Notes under the pieces: model-generated
What the model was told of the DNA's origin: nothing
Databases searched by the model: none
What the model saw: only the letters and a program-made list of their open reading frames with translations
Made by a program: the position numbers and the translations under genes
Shown: one piece after another, positions 37,049 to 45,701 of the stretch
How the letters are laid out: each line of letters starts with the position of its first letter
Position numbering within the stretch: the stretch's first letter is position 1
DNA from: Methanococcoides vulcani
GTDB taxonomy: Archaea; Halobacteriota; Methanosarcinia; Methanosarcinales; Methanosarcinaceae
DNA length: 64,000 nucleotides
Assembly (NCBI RefSeq): GCF_900111645.1
Contig: NZ_FOHQ01000001.1
Coordinates: 186,001 to 250,000, forward strand
Direction of reading: 5' to 3'

Positions 37049-38116
37049 GTGGCATCTATATTGATAAGTTCCTCTGAAAAATACTCGGGTAAAAGCTCCC
37101 TTTGTACGGGAATTGGTATCATTCTCCAGAACAAGGGTTATTCTGTCGGTTACATGAAACCGATAGGTAACATGCTGGTGGATGTTAACGGTGTCCTCTC
37201 CGATGAGGATGCGGAACAGATGCGCAGGGTCTTCGATCTGAAGGACGATAGAAATCATATCACTCCTATATTGCTGACCGACAACCTCGCGGAAGATGCT
37301 CTTGCAGGTGTTGAGAAACATTTTGATAAGACCCTTGCTGATGCATTCTCTGAAGTTTCGAAAGACAAGGATGTCGTTCTCATTGAAGGGACCGGTGGCA
37401 TCGGGGGGGGTGCGATGTATGGTCTTTCCGATCCCCAGGTCAGTTCTATACTTGGAACAAAGATGCTTCTGGTGACACGCTATGATTCTGTCTATGCTGT
37501 GGATCGTATCCTCTGTGATATTGAGTTGATACACGATCCTGATATGCTTGCAGGCATTATACTCAACGAGGTCGACGAAAGCCAGATGACGTATGTTTGT
37601 GAACTGGTGGTCCCTTTCCTGAAGGATAAGGGCATCAAGGTCGTTGGTGTTCTGCCAAAGGACTCAACACTTCGTTCAGTTCCTATCTCCGAGATCGTGG
37701 AAGACCTTCATGCGGAGGTCCTTGCCGGTTCAGAGCACCTTGAAGAGCTTGTAGAGCACTATCTTGTAGGTGCAATGGAGGTCAACTCGGCTATCAAGTA
37801 TTTCCGACGCAACCCTGGCTCAGTTGTCATCACCGGCGGTGACAGGGCAGATATTCAGATGGCTGCCATTGAAGCGCGTGTAAAGTGTCTTGTACTTACC
37901 GGCAATCTCCAGCCAAGTGGTGCGGTATTGGGAAGTGCGGATGAGGCAGGAATTCCTGTAGTACTTGTTCGCGGTGATACCATGTCAACCATAGGCAGGA
38001 TGGAAGGCCTGATCGGACATGCAAGGTTCAGGAAAGAGCATAAACTTGATCGCATGGTCGAGCTTATCGAGAACAATGTGGACGTTGATGGTTTGTTATC
38101 AATTATAGGTTTATGA
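37049..38116 (+). CDS. BioD-like/DRTGG protein (phosphotransacetylase N-terminal-like, COG0857)
   Basis: A 355-residue protein resembling the N-terminal part of long phosphotransacetylases but without the catalytic PTA domain. A dethiobiotin-synthetase-like P-loop region begins SSSEKYSGKSSLCTGIG, and VVLIEGTGGIGGG serves as a Walker-B-like segment. A DRTGG domain covers about residues 215-320 (VVITGGDRADIQMAAIEARV). The start is the GTG at 37049 behind AAAGGTGG. Stand-alone forms are common in methanogens; their role is unknown but probably regulatory. It lies directly behind the ADP-forming acyl-CoA synthetase gene and likely shares its transcript. Confidence 0.85.
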   Translation: MASILISSSEKYSGKSSLCTGIGIILQNKGYSVGYMKPIGNMLVDVNGVLSDEDAEQMRRVFDLKDDRNHITPILLTDNLAEDALAGVEKHFDKTLADAFSEVSKDKDVVLIEGTGGIGGGAMYGLSDPQVSSILGTKMLLVTRYDSVYAVDRILCDIELIHDPDMLAGIILNEVDESQMTYVCELVVPFLKDKGIKVVGVLPKDSTLRSVPISEIVEDLHAEVLAGSEHLEELVEHYLVGAMEVNSAIKYFRRNPGSVVITGGDRADIQMAAIEARVKCLVLTGNLQPSGAVLGSADEAGIPVVLVRGDTMSTIGRMEGLIGHARFRKEHKLDRMVELIENNVDVDGLLSIIGL

Positions 38117-38234
38117 GCTTTAGTAAATTTCAGATGGATATAGATAAATATAGAATTGCTATATAGTGTCGTGCATCGCATTCGTTTCGATTAAAAACAA
38201 AATTATCTTACAAATCCAAATATTGATACTGGTG

Positions 38235-39476
38235 ATGAATACCTTGACTGCTAAAGATTTTCTCACGATCGACGATTTTGACATTGAGGATAGAACAATT
38301 CTTGTGAGGGTGGACCTTAACTCCCCAATGGATCCGGAGGGCGGCATTCTTGACGACATGAGGATCAATAGCCATATTCCCACCCTGAGGGACCTTGAGG
38401 ATGCAAAAGTCGTACTTCTTGCCCACCAGAGCCGGCCCGGGAAGAACGATTTTTCCACCATGGAGGCACATGCGCGGATAATGTCCGGACACCTTGGTCG
38501 CAAGGTGACCTATATTGATGATATCTTTGGCACGTATGCAAGGTCAAGTATATCTGCAATGGAGAACGGAGATGTTATACTTCTTGAGAATGTGCGTTTC
38601 TATTCGGAAGAATCCCTGAAAAGACCTGTAAGCGAACAGCAGGGTACTCACATGGTACGACAACTGGCTCCGCTATTTGATATTTTCCTTAATGATGCTT
38701 TTGCAGTGTCCCATAGGTCACAACTATCCATCGTTGGCTTTACCGGACTGCTTCCATGTGGTGCAGGGCGTTTGATGGAGCGGGAGATCACAGCTCTTGA
38801 CAAGAGCCTGAAAGGGAATGAGTGCCCGTGTATATTCGTACTTGGGGGTGCAAAAGCGGATGATTCCATCAAAGTTGCAGAGAACGTTCTCTCCAGTGGC
38901 GGTGCTGACAGAGTGCTGGTCACAGGTGTTGTGGCAAATGTCATGCTTGCTGCATCAGGTGTTGATATTGGTGAGCCCAATATGAAGTTCATAGAATCCC
39001 AGGGATATCTGGACCAGATCGATAAGGCAAAACAGGTCCTTGACAGGTTCGATGGGAAGATCGGCCTGCCTCGCGATGCTGCACTGAACGATAAGGGCAA
39101 CAGAATCGATGTCAACATTGAAGAGGTTGGTTCAAGGAACCTTCCGATAAATGACATTGGTCTTGAGACAATTGTTGCATATGGCAGTGAGATCGAGAAC
39201 GCAAAGACCGTTGTCCTGAACGGTCCTGCAGGCGTTTCGGAGATCGATGGATTTGAGATCGGGACATTTGAGATCATAAAAGCTGCAGCTAATGCCGAAT
39301 ATTCGATTGCCGGTGGCGGTCATATCACTGCCGAGGTGCGCAATATGGGCTATGAGGACAAGTTCTCACATATCAGCACCGGCGGCGGGGCATGTATCGA
39401 TTATCTTGCAGGGGATGCACTACCCGGTATAGAGGCCTTGAAAGTGGCTGCAAAGAAATATCTTGACACGGAATGA
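38235..39476 (+). CDS. pgk: Phosphoglycerate kinase
   Basis: A 413-residue kinase transferring phosphate between 1,3-bisphosphoglycerate and ADP. Markers are VRVDLNSPMD near the start, LNDAFAVSHRSQLSIVGF (substrate His-Arg region), FVLGGAKADDSIKV for nucleotide, and the C-terminal glycine-rich STGGGACIDYLAGDALPG. The ATG at 38235 gives the normal archaeal length; the frame runs further upstream but without a ribosome site. In methanogens it works mainly in gluconeogenesis, as does glpX in this window. AMMECR1 follows 21 bases downstream. Confidence 0.95.
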   Translation: MNTLTAKDFLTIDDFDIEDRTILVRVDLNSPMDPEGGILDDMRINSHIPTLRDLEDAKVVLLAHQSRPGKNDFSTMEAHARIMSGHLGRKVTYIDDIFGTYARSSISAMENGDVILLENVRFYSEESLKRPVSEQQGTHMVRQLAPLFDIFLNDAFAVSHRSQLSIVGFTGLLPCGAGRLMEREITALDKSLKGNECPCIFVLGGAKADDSIKVAENVLSSGGADRVLVTGVVANVMLAASGVDIGEPNMKFIESQGYLDQIDKAKQVLDRFDGKIGLPRDAALNDKGNRIDVNIEEVGSRNLPINDIGLETIVAYGSEIENAKTVVLNGPAGVSEIDGFEIGTFEIIKAAANAEYSIAGGGHITAEVRNMGYEDKFSHISTGGGACIDYLAGDALPGIEALKVAAKKYLDTE

Positions 39477-39497
39477 ATGTGATATGGGGGGTTGAAT

Positions 39498-40100
39498 ATG
39501 CTCAGTGGTTCCGAAGGTGAAAAGGCTGTAAATCTTGCAAGGGATACGATCGAACTGTTCCTTGGAAGTGGTAAGAAAATGCAGGCATCCGGATTGCCGG
39601 AAGTTTTCGATGAATTACGCGGGGTCTTTGTGACATTGACCATCGAAGGTGACCTGAGGGGCTGTATCGGTCATCCATATCCCGATTCTCCTTTGAGTGA
39701 TGCAATCATTGATTCTGCTATCTCGGCAGCAACAAGGGATCCTCGTTTCCCTGCAGTGGAGATCTCAGAGATGGATGATATTATTGTGGAGGTCACTATA
39801 CTGACACAACCGGAGCTTATCGATGTGCCTCCTCAAAAGCTACCGGACGTTATTGAGATAGGTCGACACGGTCTTATTGCTAAAGACGGTCCATACCAGG
39901 GTTTGTTGCTTCCGCAGGTGGCACCTGAGAATGATTTTGATGCTATTGATTTTTTGACCCACACCTGCTTAAAGGCTGGTCTGCCGCACGATGCCTGGCT
40001 GACAGGTGCACAAATGTATTGGTTTGAAGGACAGATATTCAAAGAGATAAGCCCGCGGGGCGACATTGAAGAAGAAAAGTTCAATTCATGTTGTAAGTGA
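39498..40100 (+). CDS. AMMECR1-domain protein
   Basis: A 200-residue protein made of one AMMECR1 domain, with the invariant [10 protein letters not shown] near residue 56 and the C-terminal [26 protein letters not shown]. The family is found in archaea and eukaryotes; its biochemical role is not established. The genomic partner in some archaea is the Memo protein, which is not here. I start at the ATG at 39498 behind GGGGGGTTGA rather than the TTG at 39492. Confidence 0.92.
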   Translation: MLSGSEGEKAVNLARDTIELFLGSGKKMQASGLPEVFDELRGVFVTLTIEGDLRGCIGHPYPDSPLSDAIIDSAISAATRDPRFPAVEISEMDDIIVEVTILTQPELIDVPPQKLPDVIEIGRHGLIAKDGPYQGLLLPQVAPENDFDAIDFLTHTCLKAGLPHDAWLTGAQMYWFEGQIFKEISPRGDIEEEKFNSCCK

Positions 40101-40118
40101 AGAGGGTGTGGATTCCTC

Positions 40119-40547
40119 TTATCTGTATTTTTCCATCTTTTTCAGAAGGGCTTTGACACTGGTCTCAAGCTCATTAGCAGATTCCCCTATCATAAGGTTT
40201 ACAAGACCCTCAGGTCCCAGTGTCCTGAAATCTGTTTTAATGCCTATTATCGTCTTGTTCTTTGCATAGGCATATCCGATCTCCCATGCGGTCCCGGAGT
40301 CCACATCAGTGCCACCATCAAGAACAGCGACCAGTATATCACAGGCATCGATGGCTTCAACATTTAATTGGAAGATATTACTGGAATCCATGTCCTCTCT
40401 TGCTGCTTCTGTATCGTTCGAATCCTCCTGGGGTACAAAGACCGAGAACCCAAGCTCTTCCAGTGCAGTTTCCAGCTTTTTGTTGAATCCCTGTTCAGCT
40501 TCAGAGAACAGTGGCGCTGCAAGATATATTTTTTTAGTTATGCTCAT
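40119..40547 (-). CDS. Nucleoside 2-deoxyribosyltransferase
   Basis: A 142-residue Rossmann-like enzyme of the nucleoside 2-deoxyribosyltransferase family. The N-terminal IYLAAPLFSEAEQGFNKKLE contacts the base, and VLDGGTDVDSGTAWEIGYAYA contains the D-x-G-T-x-W-E pattern with the probable nucleophilic Glu. It exchanges nucleobases on deoxyribose or hydrolyses modified nucleotides for salvage. It is convergent with the AMMECR1 gene with an 18-base gap. Confidence 0.9.
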   Translation of the reverse strand: MSITKKIYLAAPLFSEAEQGFNKKLETALEELGFSVFVPQEDSNDTEAAREDMDSSNIFQLNVEAIDACDILVAVLDGGTDVDSGTAWEIGYAYAKNKTIIGIKTDFRTLGPEGLVNLMIGESANELETSVKALLKKMEKYR

Positions 40548-40788
40548 TTTATCTCCCTTGTCTTAATTCTGCCCTCTGTTTAATGTAAGTTAAGATTCAT
40601 AATCATTCTGGAGACTTCAACTGTAGTTGAACTTTTGGGGGAATGATTTATATTTTTAAGTGTTTTAATAGAAAACATTGATAATAAAGAAATAACCAAG
40701 TTTTAGATAGGGTTATATTAATTGATACTGTATTTACTGTAAATACTTGATTATTTGGTTAGTTGCGGGAGAGCAAAAGGTGGAATTG
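40548..40788 (+). promoter_or_regulatory. Promoter region of the amber-containing surface protein gene
   Basis: AT-rich spacer containing the 18-base string CTGTAGTTGAACTTTTGG (40621-40638), repeated exactly at 45122-45139. A TATA-like GATTTATATTTTTAAG follows near 40645-40660. The ribosome site AAGGTGGAATTG lies just before the ATG at 40789. Confidence 0.55.
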
Positions 40789-42660
40789 ATGAATCTAAAT
40801 AAGGTCACATTTACTTTACTTGTATCATTACTGATGACGTTCTTATTCGTTACAGCAGCATCTGCGTGTTCTCTGAACGATGAATACATCATGGAAATTA
40901 ATATTGACGAACAAAATATCAACATTGCTGATCATTCCGATTCTGCCACAGAAGGGAATTGGATAAGCCTTAGTGGAGGTTCTTCCTTTAGCCTTCCTTC
41001 CCCACTTACATTCACATATAATGGTGTAAACTATACAGAAACGACCATTAATGAAAGAAATATCAATGTTTCTCTTAACGTTGATAATTTCACTGACTAT
41101 GTGATAACTTATCCGTATGCTACTCACCAGATGTATACTAATGTAAGTGGCTTAAATAATGTTGAAATTGAGTTTAGTGGTTCTGATTACTTTGCTGAAG
41201 AAAAAGTAGATGTATACTTATTCAATTCCACAATTTCAGATGTCAAGCAAACGATGTTAGACTTATTGGAGGGTGATACATCAAGTCTAAATGGAATGTT
41301 CAATTCTGTAATGCAATTGTCTGAAGGTGTTGCTCTTGACAGTAATGGTGATATGTCCATGGATTATGGTACTCTAGATGCTGGTTCATACTGCGTACTA
41401 ATAATTCTTCCCGATGAAAATGTATTACTTTCCGCGACTGCATTTGAAGTACTTGATTATAATTCGGATGTGGTCGTTTCAAGTGAATCCGAAAATGTTA
41501 CACTGGATGTTCAGTTGGAAAATGCACCTGCTACCACTTACACTTACGGTGCGATCCTTGTGAAAGAAAGTGAATACAAGGCTGACGTTCGGGTAGAGTT
41601 TGATGGTACAAAGGATGGTTTTAACAGCTCTGTAAATGGTCATCTGGTGGTTGATGGGTTTGATCTCATCGGTATGGAATTGAATGATATGCATAAGAGC
41701 AATGTTAGCGATCTGCTGACAGATATCTATGGTTCCGACAATATATCTATCGTATATAGTACAGTGCCATTTAGCAATGCATCATTGTTGCTTGATACAT
41801 CTGATCTTTCATCAGGTGATTACATCCTCTTCACAGGTGCTATGTCAGATCACGATATGGTGGCTTTTGATGAAAAGAAAGGTTCTGTTTCCAATGGTCA
41901 GTTCCAGTTGGCAACTTAGGCTGTTAAGCCACCTGCTAAGAAAAAGAGCAGTGGCGGTGGAGGCGGTGGTTCTGTTTCCAGTGGTGAGAGCTATGAGAAT
42001 ATCATCTTGAAGAATGTTCTTTCAATGTATATGTACAAGGATACGAATGTAGAATGTTCCTTTATCGACGATCAAAATCCGATCAAGTTCGTAAGATTTA
42101 CACCATTATTGAATGCAGGTTCTATGAAATATGTAGTGGAAGTTCTAAAGGAAACTTCTAGTTTGGCAGCCGATGAACCATTTGGTCTTGTTTATAAGAA
42201 TGTCAATATTGCAGTGGGTTCTGGTTGGGCCAATGAAAGAACGGTCAAGGATGCAACTGTGGGGTTTGCTGTAGAAAAAGAATGGCTTGAAAGTAACAAT
42301 GTAGATGTTGCTGATGTAAGGTTATTACACTATACAACAGAATGGGTGGAACTTGAAACAAATCAGGTAAGTGAAGATGACGATTTTGTTTACTTCATTG
42401 CAAAAACTTCCAGTTTCTCACCTTTCGCAATTGTGGGTGTTTCTGATGAGGTTGAAACGTTTGAAGATGAGGTTGAAGTTATTTCTGAAACCCTCTCTGA
42501 TGATCGACCTGTGGAAATAATTCATGAGGGTGCACCGGAATTGGATGATCAGGCTTTATCTACAGATGGTAAAATAACAGGCAAAGTGATTCTTGCTTTG
42601 ATCTTTTTGATCTTATCGATAGGTTTGATCGGAATTGCTGAACTGAGGAGGAATAAATAA
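40789..42660 (+). CDS. Secreted, anchored PGF-pre-PGF surface protein with in-frame amber codon
   Basis: A 623-codon frame interrupted only by TAG at 41917-41919 (codon 377). The N-terminal part has a signal peptide (LVSLLMTFLFVTAASA) and two methanogen surface domains resembling TIGR04279. After the TAG come a Lys/Gly/Ser linker (KPPAKKKSSGGGGGG), a PGF-pre-PGF-like domain ending SSFSPFAIVGVSDE, an acidic stretch and a C-terminal anchor helix (VILALIFLILSIGLIGIAEL) with a basic tail. The downstream 247 codons are open and lack their own signal peptide or ribosome site. In this pyrrolysine-using organism the TAG may be read as Pyl; otherwise a truncated, unanchored protein is made. Start ATG follows AAGGTGGA. 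Confidence 0.82.
41929..41954 (+). other. PYLIS-like hairpin just after the amber codon
   Basis: CCACCTGCT (41929-41937) pairs with AGCAGTGG (41947-41954), an 8-bp stem with one bulged C and a purine-rich loop, starting nine bases after the TAG. Stem-loops in this position have been described downstream of Pyl codons, though they are not strictly required. By eye only. Confidence 0.45.
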
Positions 42661-42685
42661 GTCAAAGGAAAATATTTCCTTTGAC
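42661..42685 (+). terminator. Hairpin after the amber-containing gene
   Basis: Perfect 11-bp stem GTCAAAGGAAA / TTTCCTTTGAC with a three-base loop, immediately after the stop codon. A decayed relative lies between the CPBP chimera and small protein B. Confidence 0.8.
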
Positions 42686-42807
42686 CGATTTTCAATATCA
42701 GTTCTGCTTTGATTGATGGTCATACTTCGAAAAGTAAATGTGTAATTAATAACGTTTTTATATTAGACTAACATTGCTTAAAATAATAAATGGAGAATGT
42801 GTGTAAA

Positions 42808-43083
42808 ATGCTGACTAGCATAATTTCAACTACTAGCGCTGTATCATCCGCGGCTTCAAGCGCTGCATCATCTGCCGCAGTATCAATGACAACCGGTATA
42901 GGATTACCAGAATATGGTGTACTTGCAGTTATCGCTCTTATATTCCTATTGTCTGCAAAAGAGATTTTATCTGCTTCAAAGTACTGGAAAAAATCATTAT
43001 GTGCTTCTCTTAATATGAGCATATTCCCCTTGCTGTTAGCTTTTGCAGGAATTGTGATATTCAAGGTCGCAGAAATAATTTAA
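42808..43083 (+). CDS. Small Ala/Ser-rich membrane protein A
   Basis: A 91-residue protein with an Ala/Ser-rich N-terminus (SAVSSAASSAASSAAVS), then two hydrophobic helices (YGVLAVIALIFLLSAKEIL and IFPLLLAFAGIVIFKVAEII) joined by a Lys-containing loop. I start at the ATG at 42808 because the paralogue at 45390 begins with the same MLT sequence; an ATG at 42790 is possible. It lies behind the amber-containing gene in the same direction and is convergent with a CPBP protease gene. No known family. Confidence 0.72.
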   Translation: MLTSIISTTSAVSSAASSAASSAAVSMTTGIGLPEYGVLAVIALIFLLSAKEILSASKYWKKSLCASLNMSIFPLLLAFAGIVIFKVAEII

Positions 43084-43161
43084 AATTAATATCATATTAG
43101 TAGTAAAGGTCTTTCCTTTACTCTCTTCTATATCTTTTTTATCGTTTTTTACTTTCATATG

Positions 43162-43992
43162 TTATGCTATATGCGGGAGTACTCCAAAGAGTATGATGTT
43201 CACAAATCCGTGTGTCAGCGTCACAAGTAACAGATCTCTTCTTATTATATACATGGCTCCCATTATAAAACCTGCAAAACCAGTAAATGCCATCTCATAT
43301 GGTGTACCATATCCGGAGTGCATAACACCGAAAAGAATACTTGCAAGGATCAATCCCTGATACTTACCTAACATTTCCTCCAGTTTTGTTTGCAGTATTG
43401 ACCTGAATACAAGTTCTTCAAACAGGCCGACGAAAAAGATCATAACGATAGATAACTTAAGCAAATTAAATACTGAAAGATCCGGTATAAGGTAACTGGG
43501 TTTGATGATGAGGAATTCCCCTACTGCGATCACAGTACTTGCTATCAGGGCAAGTGGCAGTTCATAGTATCTTATATTCCTGGTAATTCCAAGATCTGAA
43601 AGTGAGAGGTTCTGATCCTTTACAAGAACATATATTGGAATTGCCAGCGGTGCATAGATGAATGCATAGGAATAAAGTGTCATCTCAAAGAACACAGGCA
43701 TTGAAAGATTTAGTATCCTTAGTAAGGAAAGGAGGATGAATGCACGTAATATATGTTGCTTGTTCCTGTCATCAAATATCATTGTAGACAAGGTCAAAAT
43801 AATTAGCAGGATCAAATGTGTCCATATCGCGAACTTTGTCCTGCCAGCAAATAATGACATCTCTGCAATTATTATCATTAATGAAGGAATGGCTATAGCA
43901 AGAAGATCTATCTGCGACTGGTTCATTGTCCTTATCTTGTAAAAGAGATCGTTTTTCACGATAATATCTTCAGCTTCAGTTCCTGTCTCCAT
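43162..43992 (-). CDS. CPBP-family intramembrane protease A
   Basis: A 276-residue membrane protein with about seven helices. The three CPBP/CAAX-protease motifs are visible: EELVFRSIL (EExxxR), FGVMHSGYG (FxxxH) and LTHGFVNII (HxxxN). These provide the metal-binding glutamate pair and histidines. Relatives cleave prenylated proteins in eukaryotes and process or protect against peptides in bacteria. It lies one base after the DUF1616 gene in the same leftward unit, beside genes for surface proteins, which suggests a role in their maturation; that is inference. It ends GVLPHIA, unlike the extended copy B. Confidence 0.88.
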   Translation of the reverse strand: METGTEAEDIIVKNDLFYKIRTMNQSQIDLLAIAIPSLMIIIAEMSLFAGRTKFAIWTHLILLIILTLSTMIFDDRNKQHILRAFILLSLLRILNLSMPVFFEMTLYSYAFIYAPLAIPIYVLVKDQNLSLSDLGITRNIRYYELPLALIASTVIAVGEFLIIKPSYLIPDLSVFNLLKLSIVMIFFVGLFEELVFRSILQTKLEEMLGKYQGLILASILFGVMHSGYGTPYEMAFTGFAGFIMGAMYIIRRDLLLVTLTHGFVNIILFGVLPHIA

Positions 43993-43993
43993 T

Positions 43994-44878
43994 TCACATC
44001 TCCTTCATATCTACCCATAAATGGAGGTCACGATATGGTTCTGTCATGTTTTTGTCTTTGTAGAGCAGGAATTGAAGTTTCATATCTTCCCCTGCAGATG
44101 CAGGTGTGAATGTTACTTCTTTCTCCCACGTTTGGTTGTGTTGAAGGATTATTTGATGTAGATCCTGTTCCATCATCTGTGAACTATTCTCAAGCATTAG
44201 CTCTATGGAATATTCAGTATCTGTATATTCATGGTTCACAATCCCAACGATAACGGTACCGTTTTGACCAAACTGGAGATCAGTGGGATAGTTATCAGCC
44301 ATTCCATCAAGTCCGAGTATGTAGAATTCTGTGAATTTTTCTCCTTCTTTTGGTGTAACGACAACGTATGCAAGAGTTACTATTGAAGCTAATATTGATA
44401 TTACGAGAAGAATTGTCAGTATCCTGTCGATCTTGTTCTCCGGTTTCTTTGTGATCTCTTCCTTTGCTGAAACATATGCTGAATAAAAGGGAACAGTGAA
44501 CTTATCATCTTCCGGAAGATTATTCCTTCTGAACACTGCTACTGCACACATTATGACGGTGAAAGCTGAAAGTGATATCAGTATGGGAAAAAGCCTTATT
44601 CCCCATGGTGTATAGTTGAGGGCAAGGCCAATAAGGGGAACTACTGCAATACTAAGACCAAAACTAAGTGCTAATCGCTCTATACCGTCCAGGTCATCCT
44701 TGCCCGGGAAAAGTGCTGCTATCAATGCATAACCTGGCAAGAACAAGACCATTGGAAGCCCAAGGGCTGTTCGTATGGGCGTATTACTCAAGGTTGGGAT
44801 CGTTATGAATATGCAGGTAAGTAGAACAAGTGCTATGACAACCTGAATATCGGATGGAATCTTATTCCTATGGAACAT
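43994..44878 (-). CDS. DUF1616 membrane protein A
   Basis: A 294-residue protein of the DUF1616 family. Four membrane helices fill the first 120 residues, with the family pattern LGLPMVLFLPGYALIAALFPGK and the following LDGIERLALSFGLS. A fifth helix lies near residue 160. The C-terminal 120 residues should face outside and read as a beta-sandwich (TVIVGIVNHEYTDTEYSIEL, HNQTWEKEVTFTP). The role is unknown. DUF1616 genes occur near surface-protein and exopolysaccharide genes in archaea. It is followed at once by the CPBP gene, so the two are co-translated. Confidence 0.85.
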   Translation of the reverse strand: MFHRNKIPSDIQVVIALVLLTCIFITIPTLSNTPIRTALGLPMVLFLPGYALIAALFPGKDDLDGIERLALSFGLSIAVVPLIGLALNYTPWGIRLFPILISLSAFTVIMCAVAVFRRNNLPEDDKFTVPFYSAYVSAKEEITKKPENKIDRILTILLVISILASIVTLAYVVVTPKEGEKFTEFYILGLDGMADNYPTDLQFGQNGTVIVGIVNHEYTDTEYSIELMLENSSQMMEQDLHQIILQHNQTWEKEVTFTPASAGEDMKLQFLLYKDKNMTEPYRDLHLWVDMKEM

Positions 44879-45121
44879 TGTTATCTCTCAACTGTTTATG
44901 CTTTGGTACATCCCTAAAGATATGTCATGCTTTATAAATATGTTTGAAAGGCTTTGTACAGCATTCAACGGTTTCTGATACATTTTTGTTAGATCCTTCA
45001 CAATAAACAATTTCAAATATTTTTACGACTCCGTCTGGAAATCCTTGTATAGTTTGCAACTGACTCAAAAGTAGTTGACATATTAGTGGATAGTTCAGAA
45101 ATAAATATCTGTGTTTAATAT
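44879..45121. promoter_or_regulatory. Upstream region of DUF1616 gene A
   Basis: AT-rich spacer with a leftward TATA-like element around 44930-44940 (CTTTATAAATATG on the plus strand). Most of it is repeated upstream of the second DUF1616 gene (47565-47854), so the promoter was duplicated with the genes. No gene is visible. Confidence 0.5.
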
Positions 45122-45338
45122 CTGTAGTTGAACTTTTGGTGATAAGTTCTATTTCCGATTGTCAGTTTTAGTTGATCACTGATGTTATTAATCCGCCTTC
45201 CTTTCACAAGGTTAGTGTTTCCAATGAAGTTGAAATCCAGTTGAAAATAGGGTTGAAGTTATTCTAGAGATCACCCTTGAAGATGTACCTGTAGGAACTA
45301 TTTCTCAAGATGCTTATATGCAAGGAAAAAAACGCTAA
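45122..45338 (+). pseudogene. Remnant of a paralogue of the amber-containing surface gene
   Basis: The left end repeats 18 bases of the upstream region of the 40789 gene. From about 45196 the sequence matches, with decay and a frameshift, the C-terminal region: VSNEVE corresponds to VSDEVE, and a second frame gives EVILEITLEDVPVG against EVISETLSDDRPVE, ending at TAA 45336. About 1.7 kb of the middle is missing. Too degraded to encode a protein. Confidence 0.7.
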
Positions 45339-45389
45339 AAAAGATGGAAGTGGGCAAAGGAAAAACTTTTCCTGCTTTCGATATTTATT

Positions 45390-45641
45390 TTAAATTATTT
45401 CTGTAATCTTGAAGATCACAATGCTTACAAAGACTACGAGAAGTGCGAATATGCTCATATTAAGAGACGTACCTAACGATTTCGTCCAGTACTTTGAAGC
45501 AGATAAAATCTCTTTTGCAGACAATAGAAATATAAGAACAATAAATGTAAGTACACCATATCCAGGTAACCCTATATCTATCCTCATTGCTATTGCAGTG
45601 GATGATGCAGCACTAATAGTTGAAATTATGTTAGTTAGCAT
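45390..45641 (-). CDS. Small membrane protein B
   Basis: An 83-residue paralogue of small protein A, starting MLTNIISTISAASS behind GGGAGAGGGTAGC. The Ala/Ser-rich head is shorter. The two helices are closely conserved (YGVLTFIVLIFLLSAKEIL; IFALLVVFVSIVIFKITEII), as is the SASKYW linker. It is read leftward, so it is inverted relative to copy A but follows the anchor-bearing 3' end of the CPBP chimera just as copy A follows the amber-containing gene. Confidence 0.7.
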   Translation of the reverse strand: MLTNIISTISAASSTAIAMRIDIGLPGYGVLTFIVLIFLLSAKEILSASKYWTKSLGTSLNMSIFALLVVFVSIVIFKITEII

Positions 45642-45701
45642 TTGCTACCCTCTCCCTTAATTGGTACTGAAGCTGGGTCAAAGGAAATGTTTTCTCTTGA
45701 T

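Larger units (their letters stand above)
43160..45110. repeat. Duplicated block, copy 1 (CPBP + DUF1616 + upstream region)
   Basis: This stretch and copy 2 are the same two-gene unit in the same orientation, offset by about 2.69 kb. Near-identical DNA covers both genes and continues through their upstream regions to the shared AGTTTGCAACTGACTC (near 45051 and 47742). Confidence 0.85.

Noticed and set aside
38166-38234. N-terminal extension of pgk
   Set aside because: The extra 23 residues lie in promoter-like AT-rich DNA and no ribosome site precedes the earlier start; the normal Pgk length begins at 38235.
42007-42660. C-terminal half of the amber gene as a separate gene
   Set aside because: It has no ATG near its start, no ribosome site and no signal peptide, yet ends in a membrane anchor. 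It is in frame with the upstream part across the TAG.
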